In this document: piece by piece, positions 54,629 to 63,952 of the stretch
How the letters are laid out: the number at the start of each line of letters is the position of its first letter
Numbering within the stretch: position 1 is the first letter of the stretch
From: Massilia sp. Root133
GTDB lineage: Bacteria; Pseudomonadota; Gammaproteobacteria; Burkholderiales; Burkholderiaceae_D
Direction of reading: 5' to 3'
DNA: 64,000 bases
NCBI RefSeq assembly: GCF_001426525.1
Contig: NZ_LMEW01000034.1
Span: 388,190 to 452,189 of the forward strand
Notes under the pieces: generated by a model
Told to the model about the DNA's origin: nothing
Database searches by the model: none
What the model saw: the letters and a program-made list of their open reading frames with translations, nothing else
Made by a program: the position numbers and the translations under genes

Positions 54629-57600
54629 TCAGGCCGGCGCAGCCTCGGCCAGTGCCGGCGCGGACTCGGGCGCCGGAACGATCCGGAACCAGATGGCGTA
54701 CATCGCGGGCAGGAACACGAGCGTCATGACCGTGCCCGCGAACGTGCCGCCGATCAGCGTGTAGGCGAGCGTGCCCCAGAACACGGAGTGCGTCAGCGGA
54801 ATGAATGCCAGCATCGCCGCCAGCGCCGTCAGGATGACCGGGCGCGCGCGCTGCACCGTCGCCTCGACGACGGCGTCGAACGGATTCAACCCTTCCGCGC
54901 GGTTGTGGTCGATCTGCCCGATCAGGATCAGCGTGTTGCGCATCAGGATGCCGGACAGCGCGACCAGGCCCACGAGCGCATTGATGCCGAATGGCTGGCG
55001 GAACAGGAGCAACGTCGGCACCACGCCGATCAGGCCCAGCGGGCTGGTCAGGAACACCATCACCATCGACGCGATCGAGCGCACCTGGAATACGATGATC
55101 AGGAGGGTGAACGCGAGCATGATGGGGAACAGCGGCAGCAACGCGGCATTCGCCTTGCCGGCCTCCTCGATCGACCCGGCCACGACCAGCCTGTACCCGG
55201 ACGGCAGCGCCGCCGCGACGGGTTGCAGCGCCTGCTGCATGGCCAGCGACACGTCCGGCGGCTGCAGGCCCTCCGCGATGTCGCCGCGGACGGTGATGGT
55301 CGGCACGCGGTCGCGCCGGCGCAGCACCGGTTCTTCCGGCCGGACGCCGACCGTGCCGACCTGCGACAACGGGATGCGCTGTCCGGCCGCGCCGACGAGC
55401 GTGAAGGCGTTGATCCGCGCCGGGTCGAGGCGCACGCCGCCGGCCGCGCGGGCGACGACCTGCACCGAGCGGATGTCCTCGCGCACCGCCGTGACGGGCA
55501 CGCCGCTCAACAGGAACTGCAGCTGCTGCGCCACGGCCGCCGACGTCAGGCCGACGGCCTGCAGGCGATCCTGGTCCAGGGTGAAATGCAGGGTCGGCAC
55601 GCGCGTACCCCAGTCCGTGTTCACGGTGCGCATCTGCGGGCTGGCGCGCAGGATGGCTTCCACCTTCGCGGCAATGGCGCGCAGCGTGTCCGGGTCCGGA
55701 CCGGACAGGCGGAACGCGACCGGGTACGGCGAGTACGGGCCGAACACGAGCTGCGTGACGCGCACGCGGGCCTCCGGCGCCAGGCCGTCGGCGACGGCGG
55801 CGCGCAGGCGCAGCTTGAGCGCCTCGCGTTCCTGTTCATTGTCGGTGCGGATCACGATCTTGGCGAACGACGGATCGGGCAGCTCCGGCGCCATCGCCAG
55901 GTAGAAGCGCGGTGCGCCCTGCCCGATGTACGCGGTGACGGTGCGCGCTTCCTTCTGCCTGGCGAGCCACGCCTCGACCTTCGCCGCGGCGGCGGACGTC
56001 TGCACGATCGCCGTCCCGTAGGGCAGCTGCACTTCCACAAGCACTTCCGGCCGGTCGGACGTCGGGAAGAACTGCTTCTTGACGACGGCCATGCCGGCGC
56101 CGGCCAGCCCGAACGTGCTGATCACGATCAACGCGACGAGCCATTTGCGCCGGATCACGGTACCCAGCAGCCGCCGGAACCGGTTGTAGTTCGGCGTGTC
56201 ATAGATGGCGTGATGACCGCCTTCGACCTTCGGAATCGCCGGCAGGAGTTTTACGCCCAGGTAGGGTGTGAACACGACGGCGACGATCCACGACGTGACG
56301 AGGGCGATGCCCACGATCCAGAACATGTTGCTCGTGTATTCGCCGGCCGTCGATTTCGCGAAGCCATTCGGCATGAAGCCGATGGCCGTGATGAGCGTGC
56401 CGGACAACATGGGGGCCGCCGTATGGCTCCAGGCGTACGCGGACGCCTGCACGCGGTCGTAGCCCTCTTCCATCTTCACGACCATCATTTCGATGGCGAT
56501 GATGGCGTCGTCGACGAGCAGGCCGAGCGCGAGGATCAGGGAGCCGAGGGTGATGCGGTCGAAGTTCTTGCCCGTCGCGGCCATCACGATGAAGACGGCG
56601 GCCAGGGTCAGCGGCACGGCCGTGGCGACGACGAGTCCCACGCGCCAGCCCATGCTGAGGAAACAGACAACCATGACGACGAGGAGCGCGACGAAGAACT
56701 TGACCATGAATTCATCGACGGCGCCGCCGATGTTCACGGCCTGGTCGGTCACCTTGGCGAGACTCATGCCCAGCGGGACGTCCTTGTTGATGGACGCGAC
56801 CTCGGCATCGAGCGCCTTGCCCAGGTCGAGGCCGTTCCAGCCATCGCGCATCACGACGCCCAGCAGCAGCGCCGGTTCGCCGTTGTTACGGATCAGGAAG
56901 GTGGCTGGATCCTCGTAGCCGCGTTCGACCGTCGCGATGTCGGACAGCTTCAGGGTGCGGCCCTGGCTGACGACCGGCGTGTCGCGGATTTTCTGCAGCT
57001 CGTCGTAGGCGCCGTCCAGGCGGACGAAGACTTGCGCGCCCTTCGTGTCGATCGAACCGGCGGGCGTCAGCACGTTGCGCGCATTGAGCGCGGCGAAGAT
57101 GTCCTGCGGGGCGATGCCCAGCGTGGCGAGGCGGTCGTGCGAGAACGACACGAAGATGCGCTCGGCCTGTTCGCCGATGATGTTCACCTTCTTGACGCCG
57201 GCGACGTGCAGCAGGCGCTGGCGCAGGGTTTCGGCATCGCGCACCAGCAGGCGTGACGGCTTGCCCCGCGCCTTCAGGGCGTACAGGGCGAACGTGACGT
57301 CGGCGAATTCGTCGTTGACCATCGGGCCGATGACGCCGCCCGGGAGCGAAGCCTGCGCGTCCTGCAGCTTCTTGCGCGCCTGGTAGAACTGGTCGGGCAC
57401 GTCGGCGGGCGGCGTGCTGTCCAGCAGCGTGACCGTCGTGAACGCAAGGCCCGGACGGGTATAGGTGTCCGTGCGGTCGTAGTAGCGGAGTTCCTGCATG
57501 CGCTTTTCGAGCGGTTCCGCCACCTGGTCCTGCATTTCCTGGGCGGTGGCGCCGGGCCAGGCCGTGATCACCGTGAGCTGCTTCACCGTGAACGGCGGGT

Positions 57601-57718
57601 CTTCCGCGCGGCCCAGCTTCAGGAAGGCCAGCACGCCGGCCAGCGAGACGAGCAGGATGAGGAACAGCGTGACCGACCGCTCGCGGACGGCCAGCGCGGA
57701 CAGGTTGAAGCGGCTCAT
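54629..57718 (-). CDS. RND efflux pump inner-membrane permease
   Basis: Proton-driven multidrug exporter of 1029 residues (AcrB/MexB superfamily). Twelve transmembrane helices and two large periplasmic loops are evident; LLVDDAIIAIEMMVVKMEEG near 400 carries the Asp pair of the proton relay. The opening LSALAVRERSVTLFLILLV and GRAEDPPFTVKQLTVITAWPGAT resemble the TriC/MexK-like subgroup rather than AcrB proper. It overlaps the adaptor gene by 4 bases (ATGA). The matching outer-membrane channel gene lies on the other side of the TetR gene. Substrates are unknown. Confidence 0.94.
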   Translation of the reverse strand: MSRFNLSALAVRERSVTLFLILLVSLAGVLAFLKLGRAEDPPFTVKQLTVITAWPGATAQEMQDQVAEPLEKRMQELRYYDRTDTYTRPGLAFTTVTLLDSTPPADVPDQFYQARKKLQDAQASLPGGVIGPMVNDEFADVTFALYALKARGKPSRLLVRDAETLRQRLLHVAGVKKVNIIGEQAERIFVSFSHDRLATLGIAPQDIFAALNARNVLTPAGSIDTKGAQVFVRLDGAYDELQKIRDTPVVSQGRTLKLSDIATVERGYEDPATFLIRNNGEPALLLGVVMRDGWNGLDLGKALDAEVASINKDVPLGMSLAKVTDQAVNIGGAVDEFMVKFFVALLVVMVVCFLSMGWRVGLVVATAVPLTLAAVFIVMAATGKNFDRITLGSLILALGLLVDDAIIAIEMMVVKMEEGYDRVQASAYAWSHTAAPMLSGTLITAIGFMPNGFAKSTAGEYTSNMFWIVGIALVTSWIVAVVFTPYLGVKLLPAIPKVEGGHHAIYDTPNYNRFRRLLGTVIRRKWLVALIVISTFGLAGAGMAVVKKQFFPTSDRPEVLVEVQLPYGTAIVQTSAAAAKVEAWLARQKEARTVTAYIGQGAPRFYLAMAPELPDPSFAKIVIRTDNEQEREALKLRLRAAVADGLAPEARVRVTQLVFGPYSPYPVAFRLSGPDPDTLRAIAAKVEAILRASPQMRTVNTDWGTRVPTLHFTLDQDRLQAVGLTSAAVAQQLQFLLSGVPVTAVREDIRSVQVVARAAGGVRLDPARINAFTLVGAAGQRIPLSQVGTVGVRPEEPVLRRRDRVPTITVRGDIAEGLQPPDVSLAMQQALQPVAAALPSGYRLVVAGSIEEAGKANAALLPLFPIMLAFTLLIIVFQVRSIASMVMVFLTSPLGLIGVVPTLLLFRQPFGINALVGLVALSGILMRNTLILIGQIDHNRAEGLNPFDAVVEATVQRARPVILTALAAMLAFIPLTHSVFWGTLAYTLIGGTFAGTVMTLVFLPAMYAIWFRIVPAPESAPALAEAAPA

Positions 57719-58923
57719 CGTGCGGCTCCCGGCGCGACGTGTGCCGCGGCTTGTGGCGCGGTTTGTGGCGCGGCTTGTGGCGCGGCTTGTGGCGCGGTTT
57801 GCAACACGGTTGCGGCGGCAAGCCGGCCCGGCACGCGATCGACGCGCACGGTGTCGCCTTCGTGCAGCAGATGGGCACCCAGCGCGACCACGCGCTCGCC
57901 CGCTTTCAGCTGGCCCGTCACGCGCGCCGTGTCGTCGCCGATCGCGAGCACGTCGATGCGGCGCCAGGTGACCCTGGCCGGCTCGCCCGCCACGGTCCAG
58001 ACGCCGCTGCCCTTGCCCGTGTCGAGGACCGCCGCGGCCGGGACCTGCAGCGGGCCGGCCTTGCTGTTGCCGTCACTGTCGCCACCACGTTCGCCGTCCA
58101 GGCGCAATGTGACGGTGGCCCCGAGCGGCGCCTCGGCCAGCGGGCCGTCGAGGACGTATTTCGCCTCGTACGTGCGCGTGAGGCGGTCGGCGGCGTCCGC
58201 GAGCTGCCGCAGGCGGGCCACGCCGGCAGCCTGTCCGCCATACAGCGTGGCCTGCGCCTGCGATCCGAGCCGGGGCCGCATCGTCTCGGGCAACTGCACG
58301 ACCGCCTCGCGCGGGCCCGCGTGCGCGAGGCGCACGACGGGCTGGCCGGCGCCGACCACCTGGCCCGGCTCCGCCAGCGTGTCGACGACGACGCCGTCCG
58401 CGTCCGCCACGAGCAGCGCATAGCCGGCCGCGTTGCGCGCGACGTCGTACTGCGCCTCGGCCGCGCTCAGCTGCGCTGTCGCCGCGTCCGCGGCTGCCTT
58501 CAGCTGCTCGTACGCGGAGGCCGACACGGCGCCTGCCGCGACGAGGTCGCGGTAGCGGGCCTCGTCGTCGGCCGCCTGGCGCGCGCGGGCGCGGGCGGCC
58601 GTGACGGCCTCGGCCTGCGCACGCGCCTGCAGGCCGAGGTCGACGGGATCGATGCGCATCAGGGGCTGCCCCCGGCGGACGGCCTGGCCGACGTCGACGA
58701 GGCGCTGCACCACCTTGCCCGGCACGCGAAAGCCCAGGTCGCTCTGGACCCGGGCGCCGACGACGCCGGTGAATGAACGGGCGGTGGCCGGCGCGCCCTG
58801 GACGAGAATCGTCTCGACCAGGGGCGCCGCCGTACGGGCGTCGGCGGCGGGCTTGTCGCCGCATGCCGCGAGGACAATCGGCAGCAGGCACAGGGCGCGT
58901 GCGCCGCGTGAGCGAATGGACAT
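57715..58923 (-). CDS. RND efflux periplasmic adaptor lipoprotein
   Basis: Membrane-fusion protein of 402 residues. A lipobox (LAACG, near residue 21) anchors it to the inner membrane. The lipoyl half-motif (VPGKVVQRLVDVGQAVRRGQPL), an alpha-helical hairpin (about 95-160), the second half-motif (DGVVVDTLAEPGQVVGAGQPV) and a beta-barrel follow in order. The C-terminus ends in a Pro-Ala-Gln repeat (four units like QAAP), unusual for the family. AGGGAG lies before the start. A 24-bp operator stands 41 bases upstream, between this gene and tetR. Confidence 0.93.
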   Translation of the reverse strand: MSIRSRGARALCLLPIVLAACGDKPAADARTAAPLVETILVQGAPATARSFTGVVGARVQSDLGFRVPGKVVQRLVDVGQAVRRGQPLMRIDPVDLGLQARAQAEAVTAARARARQAADDEARYRDLVAAGAVSASAYEQLKAAADAATAQLSAAEAQYDVARNAAGYALLVADADGVVVDTLAEPGQVVGAGQPVVRLAHAGPREAVVQLPETMRPRLGSQAQATLYGGQAAGVARLRQLADAADRLTRTYEAKYVLDGPLAEAPLGATVTLRLDGERGGDSDGNSKAGPLQVPAAAVLDTGKGSGVWTVAGEPARVTWRRIDVLAIGDDTARVTGQLKAGERVVALGAHLLHEGDTVRVDRVPGRLAAATVLQTAPQAAPQAAPQTAPQAAAHVAPGAAR

Positions 58924-58963
58924 GGGAGCTCCCTTTGGTAAGAAAGCCCCCATTCTTCTACCA

Positions 58964-58987
58964 GTGACCAAATAAGTCAATGGTCAC
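58964..58987. promoter_or_regulatory. TetR-type operator before the adaptor-permease genes
   Basis: GTGACCA, ten bases (AATAAGTCAA), TGGTCAC: a perfect 7-bp inverted repeat (8 bp with flanking A/T), 24 bp overall. The same pattern and length recur at 59656-59679. It lies 41 bases upstream of the adaptor start, next to a possible TTGACT -35 element on the minus strand. Confidence 0.85.
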
Positions 58988-58998
58988 TAGCCGGATTT

Positions 58999-59616
58999 TT
59001 ATGGCGCCAGGCTGCGCAGCACGAGGTTCGACAGATGCAGCGTCGCGTCCTGCGCGCCTTCCAGGTTGTATTGGAGCAGCAGCGGATTGATGTACGGTTT
59101 CATGACGAGGCAGATCGCGTTGGCCGTCTCGTCCAGCGGCGTCTTGCGTTCGAACTCGCCCGCCTCGCGTCCCTCGCGGACGATCCGTGCGATGAGTTCC
59201 TCGACGTAGCGCTCGTAAGCCTGCACCGACGGCCACGCGTCCCGGGAAGCGGTCGCGGCGATGTCGTACAGCTTGCGGTCTTCGAAGAACAGCGCCGTGC
59301 CCGCGTCGATGAACGCCCGGAACATGCGGCGGAACCGGTCGGATGCGCTGGCGCCGCCCGCGACCGCGGCGTCGACGGCCTGCATGACTTCGGCGAGACG
59401 GTTCGCGCAGATGACTTCGCCGATCGCCTGCTTCGAATCGAAGAACTTGTAGATATAGGCCTTGGAAAAACCGATCGCCTTGGCCAGGTCGGACACGGTC
59501 GTCTTTTCATAGCCGTAGCGGGTGAAGTAATCCGTCGCGGCGTCGACGATCTGCGTGCGGACGTCATGGTCGAGCGGTCCCCGGGTCGGGGATGGAGAAG
59601 TGAGGGTCGTGTTCAT
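58999..59616 (-). CDS. TetR-family repressor of the RND pump
   Basis: Regulator of 205 residues with the N-terminal helix-turn-helix (AATDYFTRYGYEKTTVSDLA then KAIGFSKAYIYKFFDSKQ) and a helical ligand-binding domain. It lies between the adaptor-permease genes (same strand) and the outer-membrane channel gene (divergent), with a matching 24-bp operator on each side, so it very likely represses both transcripts, and its own gene, until a pump substrate binds. It resembles the AefR/TtgR-like group only in general layout. Confidence 0.93.
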   Translation of the reverse strand: MNTTLTSPSPTRGPLDHDVRTQIVDAATDYFTRYGYEKTTVSDLAKAIGFSKAYIYKFFDSKQAIGEVICANRLAEVMQAVDAAVAGGASASDRFRRMFRAFIDAGTALFFEDRKLYDIAATASRDAWPSVQAYERYVEELIARIVREGREAGEFERKTPLDETANAICLVMKPYINPLLLQYNLEGAQDATLHLSNLVLRSLAP

Positions 59617-59655
59617 GGCGATAGCTTAACGCGTCGAACAAACGTTTGACAAAGT

Positions 59656-59679
59656 GTGACCAATAAGTATTATAGTCAC
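59656..59679. promoter_or_regulatory. TetR-type operator overlapping the outer-membrane channel promoter
   Basis: GTGAC...GTCAC over 24 bp (GTGACCAATAAG then TATTATAGTCAC), sharing GTGACCA and ATAAGT with the operator at 58964. It lies across a good sigma-70 promoter: TTGACA at 59646-59651, 16-base spacer, TATTAT at 59668-59673. The site begins 40 bases from the tetR start and ends 26 bases before the channel gene start. Confidence 0.85.
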
Positions 59680-59704
59680 TAGTCACAACATTCAAGGATA
59701 GACC

Positions 59705-61132
59705 ATGACCACGATTCGCCTGCTCGCGGCCGCCGTCGTCGCCGTCGCGGCAACGGGCTGCGCCGTCGGCCCCGACTACCGGCGTCCGGACGCGCCCGTC
59801 CCGGACCGTTACCTCGGCCAACCCACCGCCGCGCAAGGCCCGGCCGCCGGGCTGGACGCATGGTGGGACGGCTTCGGCGACCCGCAACTGGCGCGCTACG
59901 TCGCGCAGGCGCTGGCGGGCAATCTCGACCTCGCGCAGGCCGCAGCGCGCGTGGCCCAGGCGCGCGCCGGCCTGCATACGGCCGACGCGGCGCTGCTGCC
60001 GGCCGGCGCGGTCAATGCGTCCGCGGCGCGTGCGTACCAGTCGGTGGAGACGCCGCTGGGCCGCGTCGCCGGCGCCACGCCCGGCTACGAACGGTGGGGC
60101 AACGCCTACGACGTGAACGCGGCCGCCAGCTGGGAGATCGACGTGTTCGGCAGCCTGCGCCGCGGCCGCGAGGCGGCAAGCGCCGACTACCAGGCGTCGA
60201 CGGCGGACTTCGTCGCGGCCCGGCTCGCCGTCGCCGCCCAGACGGCGGACATCTACATCGGCATCCGCGGCCTGCAGGCCCGCCTCGGCATCGCCCAGCG
60301 CCAGGTCGCCACGCGCCGCGACCTGCTCGCCAAGGTGACGCTGCTGCACGACAAGGGCGTGGCGCCCGCCTACCAGGTGCACCAGACGGAGGGCGAACTG
60401 GCGCAGGCCGAAGCCGCCGTGCCGGCGCTGCAGGCCGCGCTCGACGCGGCGTCGAACGCGCTGGACGTCATGCTGGGCACGCCGCCCGGCACGCACCGTG
60501 ACGAGTTGGGCGCGTCCGTCTCCATCCCGGCCGTGCCGGCCATCGGCGCGATGGGCTCGCCGGCCGACCTGCTGCAGCGCCGGCCCGACCTGATCGCGGC
60601 GGAGCGGCGCGTGGCCGCGGGCAATGCACGCATCGGCATGGCGATGGCGGAATACTATCCGCACGTGTCGCTGGGCGCCCTGCTCGGCAGCGCGACGACC
60701 TTGTCCGCCGGCCATTTATTCGGCGCAAACGCCAGCGAGGGCGCCGCCCTGCTCGGCGTGCGCTGGCGCTTGTTCGACTTCGGCCGCATCGACGCGCAGA
60801 TCGCCCAGGCCAAAGGACGCGAAGCGGAGTCGCTCGCGGCCTACCGCCTCGCCGTGCTGCACGCGACGGAGGACGTCGAGAACGCCTTTTCGGCGCTGGC
60901 CCACCGCACGCAGCAGACGGCCGTCCTCGTGCGCGGCGAGGATGCGCTGGATCGCGCGCGCGCAGCGTCGTTCGCGGCCTACCAGCGGGGCGCCGCCAGC
61001 CTGATCGACGTCCTGCGCGCGGACGACACGCTGCTGCGCACGGCCGACGCGCGTGCGCAGGCGCAGGCCGACGTGGCGCGCGCGGCCGTCGCGGCCTACA
61101 AGGCGCTCGGGGGCGGCTGGACACAAGGCTGA
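59705..61132 (+). CDS. RND efflux outer-membrane channel lipoprotein (OprM/NodT type)
   Basis: Outer-membrane factor of 475 residues forming the exit duct of the pump. The signal peptide ends in a lipobox (VAATGCAVGPDY, Cys19). WWDGFGDPQL opens the mature domain; two repeats of long helices and barrel strands follow (AASWEIDVFGSLRRGRE and GVRWRLFDFGRIDAQIAQAK are the paired strand motifs). The promoter overlaps a TetR operator. Together with the adaptor and permease it makes a complete tripartite pump, split around tetR. Confidence 0.93.
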   Translation: MTTIRLLAAAVVAVAATGCAVGPDYRRPDAPVPDRYLGQPTAAQGPAAGLDAWWDGFGDPQLARYVAQALAGNLDLAQAAARVAQARAGLHTADAALLPAGAVNASAARAYQSVETPLGRVAGATPGYERWGNAYDVNAAASWEIDVFGSLRRGREAASADYQASTADFVAARLAVAAQTADIYIGIRGLQARLGIAQRQVATRRDLLAKVTLLHDKGVAPAYQVHQTEGELAQAEAAVPALQAALDAASNALDVMLGTPPGTHRDELGASVSIPAVPAIGAMGSPADLLQRRPDLIAAERRVAAGNARIGMAMAEYYPHVSLGALLGSATTLSAGHLFGANASEGAALLGVRWRLFDFGRIDAQIAQAKGREAESLAAYRLAVLHATEDVENAFSALAHRTQQTAVLVRGEDALDRARAASFAAYQRGAASLIDVLRADDTLLRTADARAQAQADVARAAVAAYKALGGGWTQG

Positions 61133-61135
61133 CGG

Positions 61136-61987
61136 TCAGCGCCGCAACTCCGCCATGATTTTCTCGGCGAGGAAGTCGCACGGCGGCCGCTTCGACTTGG
61201 TGCTGCGCGCGAGGATGACTTCGAGCGGGTCGATTTCCGGCAGGCCTTGCGCCTGGCCGAGCAGGCTCAGGTGCGCGGGCACGGCGCAGCGCGCGAGCGG
61301 CGCCACGGCCAGGCCCGCCTCGACCATGCTGAGCAGGCCCATCAGGCTGGGGCTCTCGTACGACGTCCGGTAGGGAATCTTCGCCTTTTCCAGGCTGCGG
61401 ATCGCGTTTTCGCGCGCCACGCTGCCGGGCAGGAACACGGCGATGGGCAGCGGCCGCTCGCGCCACAGGTCGCGGGCACTGGGGGTCGCGGCCCACACCA
61501 TCGGCTCGAACCGGACGAACTCGCCGGACAGCCCTTTCACGCGCGTCGCGCACACGAGGTCGACCGAGCCATCCTTCACCATCGGCGCCAGCGCCACGCT
61601 CGGCAGGCCCACGACCTGGATCTGCACCTTCGGATACGTCGCGGAGAATTTCTTCAGAATCGGCGGAAACAGCGACGACGCGTAATCGTCGGGCACGCCG
61701 ATGACGACGCGGCCCGTGATGTCCGGCCGCACGACCGCGGCCCACGCCTCGTCGCGCAAGGCCAGCATGCGCCGGGCGTAGGTCAGCAGCACCTCGCCGT
61801 CCTGCGTCGGCGTGACGCTGCGCGGGCCGCGCACGAACAGCGGCTTGCCGAGCGCGCCTTCCAGCGTCTTGATCTGCATGCTCACGGCCGACTGCGAGCG
61901 GTGCACGACTTCCGCCGCGCGGCTGATGTTGCCGGTGTCCGCCACGGCGACGATCATGGCCAGGACGTCGAGGTCGAGTGATTTCAT
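61136..61987 (-). CDS. LysR-family transcription regulator
   Basis: Regulator of 283 residues with an N-terminal winged helix (VADTGNISRAAEVVHRSQSAVSMQIKTLEGALGKPLF) and a substrate-binding-like effector domain. It is divergent from the alpha/beta hydrolase gene over 89 bases, the standard arrangement for LysR control. TCTGATTGATTGATTCAG (61993-62010) has TGA-type repeats that could form part of its binding site. Its 3' end is 3 bases from the convergent efflux channel gene. Confidence 0.9.
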   Translation of the reverse strand: MKSLDLDVLAMIVAVADTGNISRAAEVVHRSQSAVSMQIKTLEGALGKPLFVRGPRSVTPTQDGEVLLTYARRMLALRDEAWAAVVRPDITGRVVIGVPDDYASSLFPPILKKFSATYPKVQIQVVGLPSVALAPMVKDGSVDLVCATRVKGLSGEFVRFEPMVWAATPSARDLWRERPLPIAVFLPGSVARENAIRSLEKAKIPYRTSYESPSLMGLLSMVEAGLAVAPLARCAVPAHLSLLGQAQGLPEIDPLEVILARSTKSKRPPCDFLAEKIMAELRR

Positions 61988-62076
61988 AGGTATCAGAAAA
62001 TCTGATTGATTGATTCAGTATTATGCGATTTTCTTGGGACTTTGTGTGCGGCATAGTAGCGCAAAAGGAGTCAACG

Positions 62077-62925
62077 ATGAACGCACGCACCGACCTGCAC
62101 GCCCTGTCCGTACCCGAGATCTACTTCGCCACCCTGCCGTCCGGCGTGCGCATGCCGTACGTGATGCGCGGTGCCGGCGAGCCGCTGCTGTTCGTCCACG
62201 GCTCGCTGTGCGACTACCGCTACTGGAACGGCCAGACGACCGCGCTGTCGAAACGCTTCCAGTGCGTCTCCGTGAGCCTCAGCCACTACTGGCCGGCCGA
62301 CGACCTCGCGCTGCAGGGCGCGTTCAACTGGTGGACGCACGTCGCGGAACTCGCCGAATTCATCACCGCCATGGGCCTCGGTCCGGTGCACCTGGTCGGC
62401 CACTCGCGCGGCGGCTGCGTCGCATTCCACCTGGCGCGCGACTATCCGCACCTCGTGAAATCGCTGACCCTGGCCGATCCCGGCGGTCCGCTGCACGCCG
62501 ACGCGCCGCTGCCGCCCGCGACGGCAGCCCTGCGCGCACGGGCAGCCCGGCTGATCGAAGATGGCGACGTCGACGCGGGCCTGGAACTGTTCGTCGATTC
62601 CGTCAGCCTGCCGGGCATCTGGCGCAAGAGCCCCGCGCCGTTCCGCACGATGGCGACCGACAACGCGGCCACCCTGCCGATGCAGTTCCGCGACCCGCTG
62701 CCGGCCTACACCCGCGCCGCGGCGGAAGCGATCGCATGCCGGACGCTGCTGATCGCGGGCGAACGGAGCCCGCGCATGTATCGCGACAACGTGGCCCAGC
62801 TGGCCGAGTGGATCGGCGGCGCCCAGGTACGCACCGTGGCCGGCGCATCGCACGGGATGAACGTGACGCATGCGGCGGAGTTCAACCGGCAGCTGGAAGC
62901 GTTCGTCGGCACCGTGCCGGCTTGA
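62077..62925 (+). CDS. alpha/beta-hydrolase fold enzyme
   Basis: Hydrolase of 282 residues. LLFVHGSLCDYRYWNGQ holds the oxyanion HG motif, the nucleophile elbow is GHSRGG (Ser near 113), and ASHGMNVTHAAEFN gives the catalytic His. It looks like the MhpC/haloperoxidase-type branch; the substrate is unknown. AAGGAG lies before the chosen start; a longer reading from 62023 lacks a ribosome site. It is probably controlled by the divergent LysR gene and is followed by a universal stress protein gene 117 bases on. Confidence 0.88.
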   Translation: MNARTDLHALSVPEIYFATLPSGVRMPYVMRGAGEPLLFVHGSLCDYRYWNGQTTALSKRFQCVSVSLSHYWPADDLALQGAFNWWTHVAELAEFITAMGLGPVHLVGHSRGGCVAFHLARDYPHLVKSLTLADPGGPLHADAPLPPATAALRARAARLIEDGDVDAGLELFVDSVSLPGIWRKSPAPFRTMATDNAATLPMQFRDPLPAYTRAAAEAIACRTLLIAGERSPRMYRDNVAQLAEWIGGAQVRTVAGASHGMNVTHAAEFNRQLEAFVGTVPA

Positions 62926-63042
62926 CCGAAGCGCTTGACAGCGCGCTTCCACGACGACACGCGGCACCAAGCGGACAAATCCCGGTCGAACGACTGCACC
63001 GCGCCATTCCGGCAGCGCGGCGCATCTTCGAAAGGATTTGCG

Positions 63043-63882
63043 ATGTACAAGACCATCGTCGTTCACGTCGACGGCAGTCCGCAGCAGGACAGCCGCATGG
63101 CCGCCGCCGCCCGCCTCGCCCGCGAGCACGGCGCGCACCTGGTGGGCAGCGCGGCGACGGGCATCTCGTGGACCGACTACCTGTTACTCACCGGATCCAT
63201 GGCCGCGCCGGTCCCGCCGGCCGACTTCGACGGCCTGCGCGAGACCGCGGCCCTGCATCTGCGCGCGTTCACCGACCGGGCCGCCAAACTCGGCGTCGTC
63301 TCGGTGGAAACACGCTTGATCGAAGACACGGCCGATGGCGCGCTGCTGCTGCAGGCGCGCTATGCCGACCTGGTCGTGCTCAGCCGCGACGTCGATCCGG
63401 AACCCGGCATCCCGCCCCGCGTGCGCAGGCTGCCGGAACACGTGGCGCTGCGAGGCCCGCGGCCGGTGCTGGTCGTCCCGCCCGCCTACGCGGACGCACC
63501 GATCGCCGCCACCGTGGTCGCGGGCTGGGACGGCAGCACGCAGGCACTGCGCGCCCTGGCCGCCGCCCTGCCGCTGCTGGCGCGCGCGGACGGCGTGCGG
63601 CTCGTCCTCGTCAATCCGGACCGGCTGTCCGACGCGCACGGCGAACAGCCGGGCGCCGACATGGCGCTCTACCTGGCCCGCCACGGCGTGAAGGTCGACG
63701 TCGTGCTCGAGCGCACGCACGCGACGGCCGGCGACGCCCTGATGGCGCTCGCGCGCACCGCGGGCGCCGGCTTGATCGTCGCCGGCGCGTACGGCCACAG
63801 CCGCTACCGCGAATGGGTGCTGGGGGGCGTGACGCGCGAACTGCTGGAGCGCGCGCCCGTACCGTTGCTGCTGGCCCATTAA
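63043..63882 (+). CDS. universal stress protein, two-domain type
   Basis: UspA-family protein of 279 residues made of two tandem domains. The first begins MYKTIVVHVDGSPQQDSRM; the second (from about 150) begins TVVAGWDGSTQALRALAAAL and ends with GAYGHSRYREWVLGGVTREL, the G-x2-G-x9-G type nucleotide-binding loop, followed by PVPLLLAH. Only the second domain has the complete ATP-binding motif. AAAGGA lies before the start. Such proteins are induced by stress or anoxia, but no FNR box was seen upstream. Confidence 0.88.
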   Translation: MYKTIVVHVDGSPQQDSRMAAAARLAREHGAHLVGSAATGISWTDYLLLTGSMAAPVPPADFDGLRETAALHLRAFTDRAAKLGVVSVETRLIEDTADGALLLQARYADLVVLSRDVDPEPGIPPRVRRLPEHVALRGPRPVLVVPPAYADAPIAATVVAGWDGSTQALRALAAALPLLARADGVRLVLVNPDRLSDAHGEQPGADMALYLARHGVKVDVVLERTHATAGDALMALARTAGAGLIVAGAYGHSRYREWVLGGVTRELLERAPVPLLLAH

Positions 63883-63952
63883 CGGGAAAATAACGGTCGC
63901 GAAAAGCGGGCCGAGTCATCCAGCTATCACGTTCCAGATGTAGAATAGCAAG

